The notes under the pieces are model-generated. The model did no database searches, was not told the DNA's origin, and saw only the letters and a list, made by a program, of their open reading frames with translations. Below, piece after piece: positions 6,254-11,813 of a DNA stretch of 11,813 bases. Every line of letters begins with the position of its first letter. The stretch's first letter is position 1. Origin of the DNA: Palsa-461 sp040414865 (GTDB lineage: Bacteria > Actinomycetota > Acidimicrobiia > Acidimicrobiales > RAAP-2); contig JBEDUR010000015.1 in the NCBI GenBank assembly GCA_040414865.1, positions 1 through 11,813 on the forward strand, given 5' to 3'. The position numbers were made by a program, and so were the translations under genes.

Positions 6254-6385
6254 CTACGCATATCCGTTCAACGCTGCGGCGTCCACCCTGCTCCCAGCGG
6301 TTCGGAACCGAGCTGTGGCGAACTCGTCCTTGACCAAACGAAGGGCACCGTGATCTGCGATTTTCTTCTCGGTCGATACAAGGTG
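6254..6385 (-). pseudogene. Possible gene remnant
   Basis: The minus frame between in-frame stops at 6386-6388 and 6254-6256 reads IADHGALRLVKDEFATARF near its middle, which looks more protein-like than the surrounding frames. It lacks an ATG and is only about 43 codons. No family is recognised. It may be the end of a decayed gene or chance. Confidence 0.15.
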
Positions 6386-6725
6386 CTACTCCGGCGCCAT
6401 CTCTGTGCTCTTCAGAGGTCGCCGCCTTGCTTCTCCACGTGGCGTCGCCGCTGGCCGCACTGGTCAAAGTCGATCTGAACTCACTGCGACGTGTCGATCG
6501 TCTTGGCCGACTGATCAACGGGTATCGGATGTTGGCGTGGCGCGCGTGGATCGAGTTATCAGGGCACGCCGTTGCGAAGCTCAGCACTCTTTTACCGGGC
6601 CCGCCTTACCCCTAGGAAACGACCTGATGGACTCGGGTGAAGGTGCCGTCCTCGGTTAAGGCGGAGATCCACCACTCTCTTATTGATCTATTGTCCCGCT
6701 AGAAGGTCTTGCACCCGACACCACT

Positions 6726-6962
6726 TCAAGTCGAACTGGATCGCGCCAAGCCCCGTATTTGCAAAGTTACGTGGGCAACCGTCACGACTCGAATGCCATG
6801 GAGTGCTCGCCACCCCGCGGCCAGATCCATCAAGGTAACCCAGACCTCTTCGTCGCGCACGCCCCTCACCTCGATTTTTAGTTCGTGACCATTCCCGGCG
6901 AGCGATGCATCGCGGGCTATGGTTCTCCCTAGCGATGCTGCTATCGAGTTGGCTTGCAGCAC
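6726..6962 (-). CDS. Doubtful small hypothetical protein
   Basis: A 78-residue minus-strand frame from GTG 6962. The middle (HELKIEVRGVRDEEVWVTLM, then DLAAGWRALHGIRVV) has plausible alternating strand/helix character. No ribosome-binding site precedes it, its codon use looks less biased than in neighbouring genes, and it would be divergent from the DUF7144-type gene 39 bases away. It may be a real small gene, a decayed fragment or chance. Confidence 0.2.
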   Translation of the reverse strand: MLQANSIAASLGRTIARDASLAGNGHELKIEVRGVRDEEVWVTLMDLAAGWRALHGIRVVTVAHVTLQIRGLARSSST

Positions 6963-7001
6963 GTCGATAGGGCTTGAGGAAGAAGCCTGGGGAGGGGTTC
7001 A

Positions 7002-7466
7002 ATGAGTGAATCGACTTCAGAAGCTGCCGGTGCAGCCGGTGTCCGATCGGCCCCGCCTAGGGGAACCGGAACGCTCCGACGACCTAAACTCACGGGTTGG
7101 ACAATATTCGCTGCGATAACCCTTGGGATTGTTGGTGCTTTTGTCTTGTTTATGGGGGTTTCCGCGCTCCATACTACGTATTACTTCAATACATCCCGGG
7201 GGTTGGTAATTTGGGATCTCACCGGCTTCGGCTGGCTCCACATTGTTCTCGGGTGCGTGATGATCCTTACAGCCTTTGGCCTGTTCGCCCATGCGACACT
7301 GGCCCGTTGGGTCGCGGTGGCATTGGCGGCGATGAGTGCTATCAGCGAGGTTTTCTGGCTCGTAACGACACCCTTCTGGTCGTTAACGATCATTGCTCTG
7401 GACGTGCTCATCATCTACGGGTTGGTGGTTGGCTGGAGTCGGGTTGAAGCGATAGAGCAGCGATGA
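7002..7466 (+). CDS. DUF7144-type four-helix membrane protein
   Basis: The 154-aa product has a disordered Ala/Gly/Arg-rich cytoplasmic-type N-terminus (1-30) and four predicted membrane helices at about 33-55, 74-96, 100-122 and 124-146. A loop after helix 1 (TTYYFNTSRG) and the following LTGFGWLHIVLG and ISEVFWLVTTPFW segments match the pattern I associate with DUF7144 membrane proteins of actinobacteria (Gly-Trp-x-His in helix 2, a Pro-x-Trp turn before helix 4). The function is unknown. The ATG at 7002 follows GGGGAGG (6989-6995) at good spacing, so the gene looks functional although it lies between gene-poor stretches. It is monocistronic; a strong hairpin starts 98 bases after its stop. 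Confidence 0.78.
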   Translation: MSESTSEAAGAAGVRSAPPRGTGTLRRPKLTGWTIFAAITLGIVGAFVLFMGVSALHTTYYFNTSRGLVIWDLTGFGWLHIVLGCVMILTAFGLFAHATLARWVAVALAAMSAISEVFWLVTTPFWSLTIIALDVLIIYGLVVGWSRVEAIEQR

Positions 7467-7563
7467 GCGTGTGGCTGGGCTCTCGACGTCGGATAGCACG
7501 GCCTCGGGCGGCAAGTTGCTAGAACGTGGGAGCGCATCGAAGCCGGCCTGATCTTCGTCGCAT

Positions 7564-7592
7564 AGCGTTGGCACGCGAACGGTGCCAACGCT
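7564..7592. terminator. Perfect 11-bp hairpin between convergent genes
   Basis: AGCGTTGGCAC (7564-7574) is followed by a seven-base loop and its exact inverse complement GTGCCAACGCT (7582-7592). It lies between the converging genes and could end both transcripts, but there is no T-tract on either side. It may instead be a protein-binding palindrome or a recombination relic. Confidence 0.35.
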
Positions 7593-7608
7593 CGACGTGG
7601 GCCCAGGC

Positions 7609-7722
7609 CTACAGCGCCCCGCGTGCGTTACCGTGTTCGTCCGCGACGTTGGCGTCCAGGGCGCGGGCGGTCGATTCGGCCACGGCAACCAAGGCCGCGT
7701 GTTCGGGTCCTAAGCAGCATCG
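7609..7722 (-). pseudogene. Possible C-terminal gene relic
   Basis: The end of a 90-residue minus frame reads LGPEHAALVAVAESTARALD, a helix-like text unlike the Arg/Pro-rich sequence that precedes it in the same frame. The style recalls small helical phage/plasmid-type proteins, but I cannot assign a family and no start is supported. If real, it is a truncated piece consistent with a decaying island. Confidence 0.15.
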
Positions 7723-7935
7723 CCGCCAAAGGGCGCGGACCATGCGCCCGGGTGCTCGAAATGTTGGTCCGCGCCGGAGACATTCGTCCCATCTTGAACT
7801 GGGCCAACATCGGGCCGAACTCGGCCGCCTCGCGCCGTCCTGGACCGGATCGAGGGGAGGGATAAGGCCGACGAAGGTCACGGGATGCCATGGCTCCGGG
7901 GAAAGAGGTGGCCACCGCCCCGCAGTCGATGCTCC

Positions 7936-8865
7936 CTACTCCCCGGCCTCCTTGACTCCTGCCCCCCTCCCCTCGAGCCCTGGGCTCCGACCAGTGGCGA
8001 GCTTCGCGCTCACCTTGATGGCGCTCACCGCACCGGTCGCACCGACTTGGAATCCCAACCCGATCACGAGGAAGACGATGCCGAGGATGAAGAGTCGATC
8101 GGATCCGAGCATCAATATGCCAATGCGTCCAACAAGGTAAGGCGGGGTACACACGATCGCTCCGAGCGCACCGCCCACGACCGCAGTCATGAGGCTGTCG
8201 CGCCGTGTGGCATGGGCGGCACTCACGCCAACCAGAAGCGATGGCACTGTCACGTAGGTAAGCATCATCACTCCCACAACGATGCTCATCGAGAGCGCGA
8301 ACCACCAGGTTCCCCAGCGAGAGACGACGGTTGCGGAGAAGGCGAGGAGGCCTCCTACCAAGAATCCCCACGAAAGGATCGTGCTCATGTGTCCTTTCGC
8401 GCCTACGAAGGCACGTGCGATGTCGGGATCACCCGGCTTCGAGATCGCGAGGGCGAAGACGGCATTCAAGTAGAAGCTCGCCGCGGTGATTGCCGCGATC
8501 GCCACTCCAGCGACGATCAAGAGGGGGCCTCGTACCACGAGGAATGTGGAGCCATGCAGGACGTGCGCCTTGAGGTCGATCATCGCGAACCAGATCCACA
8601 TCGCCGGCAGGACCTGCACAAGGGTGAGCCGCCAGTTCGTGAACAGGAGCTTGACCCCGCCGAGGAGCATGACAAGCGCTGCAACAATGAAGGCCAGCGG
8701 AGCGAAGAGCCGTCGTGACCGGCTGAGCTCCAACACCGCCGCCTCGACGCTTGCGTCGTCCTGGGTTCGGATTGCGGTGACGAGTGCCGAAATCCGCTTG
8801 TGAAGAGGCTTTTTGCCAGCTCGTGTGCCGGGTTGCTCTGCCTCGGAGTTCGTGCGAGTCGTCAT
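7936..8865 (-). CDS. Multi-spanning membrane protein of unknown family
   Basis: The 309-aa product has a charged cytoplasmic N-terminus (about 1-50, with a possible helix at 22-50) and around seven hydrophobic segments: 53-75, 82-98, 113-141, 160-181, 186-216, 225-252 and 257-285. A polar Gly/Lys-rich tail follows. A conserved-looking loop, ISKPGDPDIARAFVGAKGH, lies at 141-159 between segments 3 and 4. No transporter signature, catalytic motif or signal peptide is recognised. Codon bias (GC-rich third positions) supports coding on this strand; a long open frame on the other strand is its mirror. The ATG at 8865 lacks an obvious ribosome-binding site. It is the last protein-coding gene before the tRNA-Gly at the presumed island boundary. 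Function unknown. Confidence 0.75.
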   Translation of the reverse strand: MTTRTNSEAEQPGTRAGKKPLHKRISALVTAIRTQDDASVEAAVLELSRSRRLFAPLAFIVAALVMLLGGVKLLFTNWRLTLVQVLPAMWIWFAMIDLKAHVLHGSTFLVVRGPLLIVAGVAIAAITAASFYLNAVFALAISKPGDPDIARAFVGAKGHMSTILSWGFLVGGLLAFSATVVSRWGTWWFALSMSIVVGVMMLTYVTVPSLLVGVSAAHATRRDSLMTAVVGGALGAIVCTPPYLVGRIGILMLGSDRLFILGIVFLVIGLGFQVGATGAVSAIKVSAKLATGRSPGLEGRGAGVKEAGE

Positions 8866-9331
8866 CGTTATCGAGGGGACGCCTGCCCGGGTTCAGAAGC
8901 TCCTCGATTTGTCACATCGCACTAGCTCCCGTACCCAACGCCCATGACCGCCTCCGACGCTATCTGACCAGAATGACTCCGACGCCGTGTCCGGAGGTAG
9001 TTGGTAGTGCGCCCCCTGAGGGCGAATGGCGCGAAAACCTTCCCCTCAAAATCCCGGCTAAGCCGATGGGTCGTGGCGGCTGGCACCTGGCCCCAGGCGA
9101 ACGGTGCCCCTTGGGAGGTGGACACCTCTGGCCTAACCTCTTGGACCGCTTTCGCTCTAGCGTCAGCTGTGCCGCGCCGAGGTGCTTGGCAGCGTGACTC
9201 TGACCGCGTTCTGGCCGCGGCGCTCTCAGATCGTGATCGGCGAGCGGACATCGTGGGAGATCCCGCCGCGATGGACGCTAGTGAACGACGCTGAGAGCGA
9301 CATCAACCGGGGGAACTCCGGCTGACCTGGG
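8866..9331. other. Intergenic stretch next to tRNA-Gly, no gene recognised
   Basis: This is where an integrase gene would usually lie if an element sits in the tRNA. No integrase-like frame (no R..HxxR/Y pattern) is seen on either strand. The sequence has short overlapping Arg/Ser-rich frames and a small inverted repeat, GAGGTG (9115-9120) with CACCTC (9123-9128). The promoter of the minus-strand membrane gene is presumably near 8870-8920, but no clear boxes are visible. Confidence 0.45.
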
Positions 9332-9404
9332 AGCGGACGACGGGACTCGAACCCGCGACCCTCACCTTGGCAAGGTGATGCTCTACCAACTGAGCCACGT
9401 CCGC
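9332..9404 (-). tRNA. tRNA-Gly (anticodon GCC)
   Basis: Read on the minus strand, all arms are intact. The acceptor strands GCGGACG and CGTCCGC pair perfectly, the D-arm is GCTC-AGTTGGTA-GAGC, and the anticodon arm is TCACC-TTGCCAA-GGTGA with anticodon GCC. The variable loop is GGGTC, the T-arm is GCGGG-TTCGAGT-CCCGT, and the discriminator base is T. The 73-nt gene does not encode CCA; CCC follows it. The 3' half is duplicated in decayed form at 1363-1405. Confidence 0.97.
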
Positions 9405-9424
9405 AGCAACTCCACGATACCGCG

Positions 9425-9438
9425 ACCCCCGTAGGGGT
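9425..9438 (-). terminator. Terminator-like hairpin after dut
   Basis: ACCCC (9425-9429) and GGGGT (9434-9438) form a five-bp stem around a four-base loop, four bases beyond the dut stop and ahead of the co-directional tRNA gene. No T-tract follows, so it may be weak or act otherwise. Confidence 0.3.
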
Positions 9439-9442
9439 GGCC

Positions 9443-9886
9443 TCACCGACCGGAGTGCCCGAACCCTCCCGTGCCGCGCTCGGCCGCCGGGAGGTGCTCG
9501 CGCTCGACGACCTCGAATGCCGCCTGAGCAACCGGCACCACCACGAGCTGGGCGATCCGGTCCCCGCGTTCCACCTGGTAGTCGGCGACCGGGTCGGTGT
9601 TGACCAGGAGGACCGAGAGCTCACCGCGGTACCCCGGGTCGACGAGCCCCGGGGTGTTGAGGCAGGTGACCCCGTGGTTGAGGGCGAGACCGCTGCGAGG
9701 CAAGACGAAGCCGCCATAGCCGACGGGCAGGGCGACGACGATCCCGGTCGGAACGAGGGCCCGGCCACCCCCGGCGCCCAGACGGGCGTCTTCGCGGGCA
9801 TAGAGATCGGACCCGGCGTCGCCAGGGTGGGCGTAGTGGGGCACGGGCAGCCCGGGGTCCAGTTGATGAATCGGGATCGAAACCAC
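9443..9886 (-). CDS. dut: dUTP diphosphatase (dUTPase)
   Basis: Hydrolyses dUTP to dUMP and pyrophosphate, keeping uracil out of DNA and supplying dUMP for thymidylate synthesis; a cytoplasmic homotrimer in this family. All five trimeric dUTPase motifs are present in order in 147 residues: DAGSDLY (23-29), PRSGLA (63-68), GLVDPGYRGELS (80-91, catalytic Asp83), RGDRIAQ (108-114) and RGTGGFGHSG (137-146). The last motif has His where Ser is usual in the GFGS(T/S)G form. The start is GTG 9886; no Shine-Dalgarno sequence precedes it on the minus strand, so the message may be leaderless, which is common in actinobacteria. The gene is divergent from orn (85 bases between starts) and reads towards the tRNA-Gly. 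It looks like stable chromosome flanking the island. Confidence 0.95.
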   Translation of the reverse strand: MVSIPIHQLDPGLPVPHYAHPGDAGSDLYAREDARLGAGGGRALVPTGIVVALPVGYGGFVLPRSGLALNHGVTCLNTPGLVDPGYRGELSVLLVNTDPVADYQVERGDRIAQLVVVPVAQAAFEVVEREHLPAAERGTGGFGHSGR

Positions 9887-9951
9887 GCCGGAGGAGAAGT
9901 TACCGACTCGGGTCGTCCCCGGCCCGAGGGCGACCCGATGGCGCCGCCGAG

Positions 9952-9968
9952 GTGACGACTAGCGTCAC
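9952..9968. promoter_or_regulatory. Perfect 17-bp inverted repeat at the orn start
   Basis: GTGACG (9952-9957) and CGTCAC (9963-9968) are exact inverse complements around ACTAG, ending three bases before the orn GTG. In the divergent dut-orn region this could be an operator, or a hairpin at the orn translation start. No known regulator site is assigned. Confidence 0.3.
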
Positions 9969-9971
9969 GAC

Positions 9972-10544
9972 GTGCTCGCCTGGATGGACCTGGAGATGAC
10001 TGGGCTCGAACCGTCCCGGCACGTCATCGTCGAGATCGCCGTCCTCATCACCGACGATGAGCTGACCGTCGTGGCCGAAGGACCGAACCTGGTCATCTCG
10101 GCCAGCGCTGAGCAGCTCGAGGCGATGGATCCCTTCGTCCGTGAAATGCACAGCCGTTCGGGGCTCCTCCAGGCCATCGAGGCTTCGACCCTGACCCTCG
10201 AGGAGGCGGGTCGCGCGGTTCTTGGTTTTCTGAAAGAGCACATTCCCCAGGCCAAGTCCGTGCCCCTGGCCGGGAATTCGATCGGGACCGACCGCCGCTT
10301 CCTGGCTGCCTACCTGCCCGAGATCGAGGGATGGCTGCACTATCGGTCGGTCGATGTCTCGACGCTCAAAGAGCTGTGCCGCCGCTGGTACCCCGAAGCG
10401 CTCGCCGGGGCCCCCGGCAAGCAGACCACTCACCGGGCCATGGACGACATCAAGGAGAGCGTGGCCGAGCTCGCCTACTACCGAACGGCCATCTTCCGAC
10501 CTCCCGGACCCGCGCCGACGGAGCCGGCGGGCCAGCAGCCCTGA
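9972..10544 (+). CDS. orn: Oligoribonuclease (DEDDh 3'-5' exoribonuclease)
   Basis: Degrades very short RNA (mainly diribonucleotides, including pGpG from cyclic-di-GMP breakdown) to mononucleotides in the cytoplasm. The 190-aa product matches Orn throughout: Exo I WMDLEMTGL (4-12, Asp6 and Glu8), Exo II GNSIGTDRRFL (101-111, Asp107) and Exo III TTHRAMDDIKESVAELAYYR (152-171, His154 with Asp158/159). The C-terminal 15 residues are Pro/Ala-rich and probably disordered. GTG 9972 is the only reasonable start because an in-frame TAG lies at 9960-9962; the product then begins almost at the first beta-strand, slightly shorter than many homologues, and has no strong ribosome-binding site. It converges on the peroxiredoxin gene with a 22-base gap. 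Confidence 0.95.
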   Translation: MLAWMDLEMTGLEPSRHVIVEIAVLITDDELTVVAEGPNLVISASAEQLEAMDPFVREMHSRSGLLQAIEASTLTLEEAGRAVLGFLKEHIPQAKSVPLAGNSIGTDRRFLAAYLPEIEGWLHYRSVDVSTLKELCRRWYPEALAGAPGKQTTHRAMDDIKESVAELAYYRTAIFRPPGPAPTEPAGQQP

Positions 10545-10566
10545 CCGACCCCGACGCCCTGAGCGT

Positions 10567-11202
10567 TCAGCGGTTGGGCTGGGGCGTGACCCGGAGGTAG
10601 GGCTTGAGCGTCTTGAAGCCCTTCGGGAACTTGACCTTCGCGTCCTCGTCCGAGATCGCTGGAGCGATGATCACATCGTCGCCCTCGTTCCAGTTGACCG
10701 GGGTTGACACTGAGTACCCGGCGGTCAGCTGGAGCGAGTCGAGCACCCGGACGACCTCATCGACGTTACGGCCGGTGGAGGCCGGATACGTCAGCGTCAG
10801 CTTTACCTTCTTGTCCGGACCGATGATGAAGACCGACCGGACGGTGTTGGTGTCGCTGGCGTTCGGGTGGATCATGTCGTAGAGGTCGGCCACCCTGTGG
10901 TCCTCGTCCCCGATCAACGGGAAATTGAGGGCCGCGCCCTGAGTCTCCTCGATGTCGCCGGCCCAACCCTTGTGGGACTGGACCCCGTCAACGGACAGCC
11001 CGATCAGCTTCGCGTTCCGCTTGTCAAACTCGCCCTTGGCCTTGGCGAAAGCCCCGAGCTCGGTGGTGCACACCGGAGTGAAGTCCTTTGGGTGGGAGAA
11101 CAAGATCCCCCAGCTGTCGCCCAGCCATTCGTGGAAGTTGACGGTCCCCTCGGTCGTATCGGCCGTGAAATCGGGGGCGGTGTCCCCCAGTCGGATTGCC
11201 AT
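10567..11202 (-). CDS. 1-Cys peroxiredoxin (Prx6-type, AhpC/TSA family)
   Basis: Reduces hydrogen peroxide and organic hydroperoxides in the cytoplasm. From ATG 11202 the product is 211 aa, with the peroxidatic motif SHPKDFTPVCTTELG at 36-50, Cys45 as nucleophile and His37 before it. No other cysteine is present, so there is no resolving Cys within the chain and reduction must use an external thiol or thiol protein. The C-terminal extension typical of Prx6 is present (VSTPVNWNEGDDVIIAP, then FPKGFKTLKPYLR). The ATG at 11202 is preceded by AGGAGGA (11211-11217 on the minus strand) with eight bases between, so the longer open frame to 11274 is rejected. It is divergent from the enoyl-CoA hydratase family gene and convergent with orn. 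Confidence 0.93.
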   Translation of the reverse strand: MAIRLGDTAPDFTADTTEGTVNFHEWLGDSWGILFSHPKDFTPVCTTELGAFAKAKGEFDKRNAKLIGLSVDGVQSHKGWAGDIEETQGAALNFPLIGDEDHRVADLYDMIHPNASDTNTVRSVFIIGPDKKVKLTLTYPASTGRNVDEVVRVLDSLQLTAGYSVSTPVNWNEGDDVIIAPAISDEDAKVKFPKGFKTLKPYLRVTPQPNR

Positions 11203-11296
11203 CGATTGCGTCCTCCTGTTCCCTGGCCCGGGGTCGTCGAGCGTCCCTCGGACCGGATGTTGCGTCGCGCTCACCTTACCGGGAGGAGCCCTAATT

Positions 11297-11334
11297 GTCG
11301 ACCGAGGTAGTCAAGAATAGTCGACTGACGAGTC
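11297..11334. promoter_or_regulatory. Repeat cluster in the divergent peroxiredoxin/hydratase promoter region
   Basis: Two GTCGAC palindromes (11297-11302 and 11320-11325, the second within the 8-bp palindrome AGTCGACT) are interleaved with (T/G)AGTC repeats starting at 11308, 11318 and 11330, about one helical turn apart. This could be an operator for either divergent gene; no regulator is identified. Confidence 0.2.
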
Positions 11335-11367
11335 ATCCCTTCCGAGCCGCCCGACCCCGGCTCGGCC

Positions 11368-11813
11368 ATGGCAAAATCCCTCTCCGTGCCCACAAATTAC
11401 GACCAGCCTCCCGCCCCTTCTGGAGCCGCTGGAACGGTCCGCGTCGAGCGCCGGGAAGCGGTGACCGTGGTGGTCATCGACCGGCCTGAGGTCCGTAATG
11501 CGGTGGACAGCCGCACCGCCGAGGACCTCCGGGCCGCCTTCGAGGCCTTCGACGCCGACCCCGCTGCCGCGGTCGGCGTACTCACCGGAGCCGGCGGCAC
11601 CTTCTGTTCCGGTGCCGACCTGAAGGCTCTCTCCACGGGCGACCGGCGACCTGTGCACGACGACGGGCCCGGCCCGATGGGCCCGACCCGCATGGTGCTG
11701 TCCAAGCCGGTGATCGCGGCGGTCGAAGGCCACGCCGTGGCTGGCGGCCTCGAGCTGGCCATTTGGTGCGATCTCCGAGTGGTCGCCGAGGACGCCGTAT
11801 TCGGCGTGTTCTG
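11368..11813 (+). CDS. Enoyl-CoA hydratase/isomerase (crotonase) family protein, 5' part
   Basis: The frame opens at ATG 11368 and runs off the window after 148 complete codons. After a Pro/Ser-rich leader of about 20 residues it shows the crotonase fold: VTVVVIDRPEVRNAVD (32-47), the oxyanion-hole segment GTFCSGADLKAL (77-88), and KPVIAAVEGHAVAGGLELA (113-131), followed by CDLRVVAEDAVFGV. The Glu of GGLELA corresponds to the first catalytic glutamate of enoyl-CoA hydratase; the position of the second lies at or beyond the window edge. The family acts on acyl-CoA thioesters, usually hydration in beta-oxidation, but also isomerisation or other reactions, and the substrate cannot be read here. 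No clear ribosome-binding site precedes the ATG; GTG at 11386 is an alternative start. Confidence 0.85.
   Translation, partial: MAKSLSVPTNYDQPPAPSGAAGTVRVERREAVTVVVIDRPEVRNAVDSRTAEDLRAAFEAFDADPAAAVGVLTGAGGTFCSGADLKALSTGDRRPVHDDGPGPMGPTRMVLSKPVIAAVEGHAVAGGLELAIWCDLRVVAEDAVFGVF

Larger units (their letters stand above)
6193..7001. other. Gene-poor stretch, possibly decayed coding DNA
   Basis: About 810 bases without a convincing gene. Several short frames on both strands overlap each other and are broken by stops. Two have protein-like text and are listed separately (6254-6385 and 6726-6962, both minus). The bases just before 7002 hold the ribosome-binding site of the DUF7144-type gene, and the bases just after 6193 that of the flavoprotein gene. 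No clear promoter or terminator is seen. Confidence 0.45.
7467..7935. other. Gene-poor stretch between two membrane-protein genes
   Basis: Contains the hairpin at 7564-7592 and a doubtful minus-strand fragment at 7609-7722; otherwise only overlapping low-complexity frames. It separates the 3' ends of two convergent genes (7002-7466 plus and 7936-8865 minus), so no promoter is required here. Confidence 0.45.
1363..9373. mobile_element. Candidate genomic island at the 3' end of tRNA-Gly, integrase not found
   Basis: The intact tRNA-Gly (9332-9404, minus) and its degenerate 3'-half copy (1363-1405, minus) are direct repeats. The enclosed DNA lies downstream of the tRNA 3' end, as expected for site-specific integration. 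The interior holds accessory genes (QueD/QueC-glycosyltransferase operon, DUF4254, flavoprotein, orphan membrane proteins) and long gene-poor stretches. The right flank carries housekeeping genes (dut, orn). Against it: no integrase, excisionase, relaxase or phage gene is recognisable, and the far repeat has diverged, so at best this is an old, immobile island. Confidence 0.4.

Noticed and set aside
6427..6615. A 62-residue plus-strand frame with text such as RRVDRLGRLINGYRMLAW, considered as a transposase or integrase tail.
   Set aside because: No catalytic motif, no ribosome-binding site and weak codon bias; the resemblance was too vague to support a call.
7885..8718. A 277-residue open frame on the plus strand opposite the membrane protein gene.
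   Set aside because: It is rich in Asp, Glu, Arg and His with no hydrophobic core, the usual mirror of a GC-rich membrane gene. The minus strand gives clean membrane helices.
1..11813. CRISPR arrays, insertion sequences, rRNA genes or a replication origin.
   Set aside because: No regularly spaced repeats, transposase, rRNA stretches or DnaA-box clusters were seen on either strand.

Overview
The window reads as a piece of chromosome from a high-GC Gram-positive bacterium. An actinobacterium is likely, and an Acidimicrobiia-like lineage is possible but not provable from this sequence. Pointers are the GC-rich wobble positions, the GTG and TTG starts, a short Orn-type oligoribonuclease, a 1-Cys peroxiredoxin of the kind common in actinobacteria, and a small DUF7144-type membrane protein.

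Layout. Positions 1-108 are the tail of an unidentified protein, followed by a terminator-like hairpin. Positions 464-1303 (minus) encode an aminoglycoside-phosphotransferase-fold kinase. At 1363-1405 (minus) lies a decayed copy of the 3' half of a tRNA-Gly(GCC). The intact tRNA-Gly(GCC) sits at 9332-9404 in the same orientation. The roughly 8 kb between the two copies has the geometry of an old element integrated at the 3' end of the tRNA gene; no intact integrase is visible in it. The right-hand part (9443 to the end) looks like ordinary chromosome: dut, orn, a 1-Cys peroxiredoxin and the start of an enoyl-CoA hydratase family gene.

The island core is the most interesting part. A tightly coupled plus-strand operon (1715-4699) encodes QueD, a variant QueC, a family-9 (heptosyltransferase-like) glycosyltransferase and a beta-propeller-like protein of unknown family. 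Each of the last three genes starts inside the stop codon of the gene before it (TTGA, ATGA, GTGA). A convergent minus-strand pair (6192-4660) encodes a thioredoxin-reductase-like flavoprotein without the redox CxxC, and a DUF4254 protein whose 3' end overlaps the propeller gene by 40 bp. QueD and QueC are steps towards 7-cyano-7-deazaguanine (preQ0). No QueE, QueF, tRNA-guanine transglycosylase or DNA transglycosylase is present here. My inference is that the six genes form an undescribed 7-deazapurine- or QueC-chemistry-linked glycosylation module, not a queuosine tRNA pathway.

The rest of the island (6193-9331) holds a DUF7144-type four-helix membrane protein, an unrecognised membrane protein of about seven helices, and three gene-poor stretches with possible gene relics and a strong 11-bp hairpin. 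These stretches fit a decaying accessory region.
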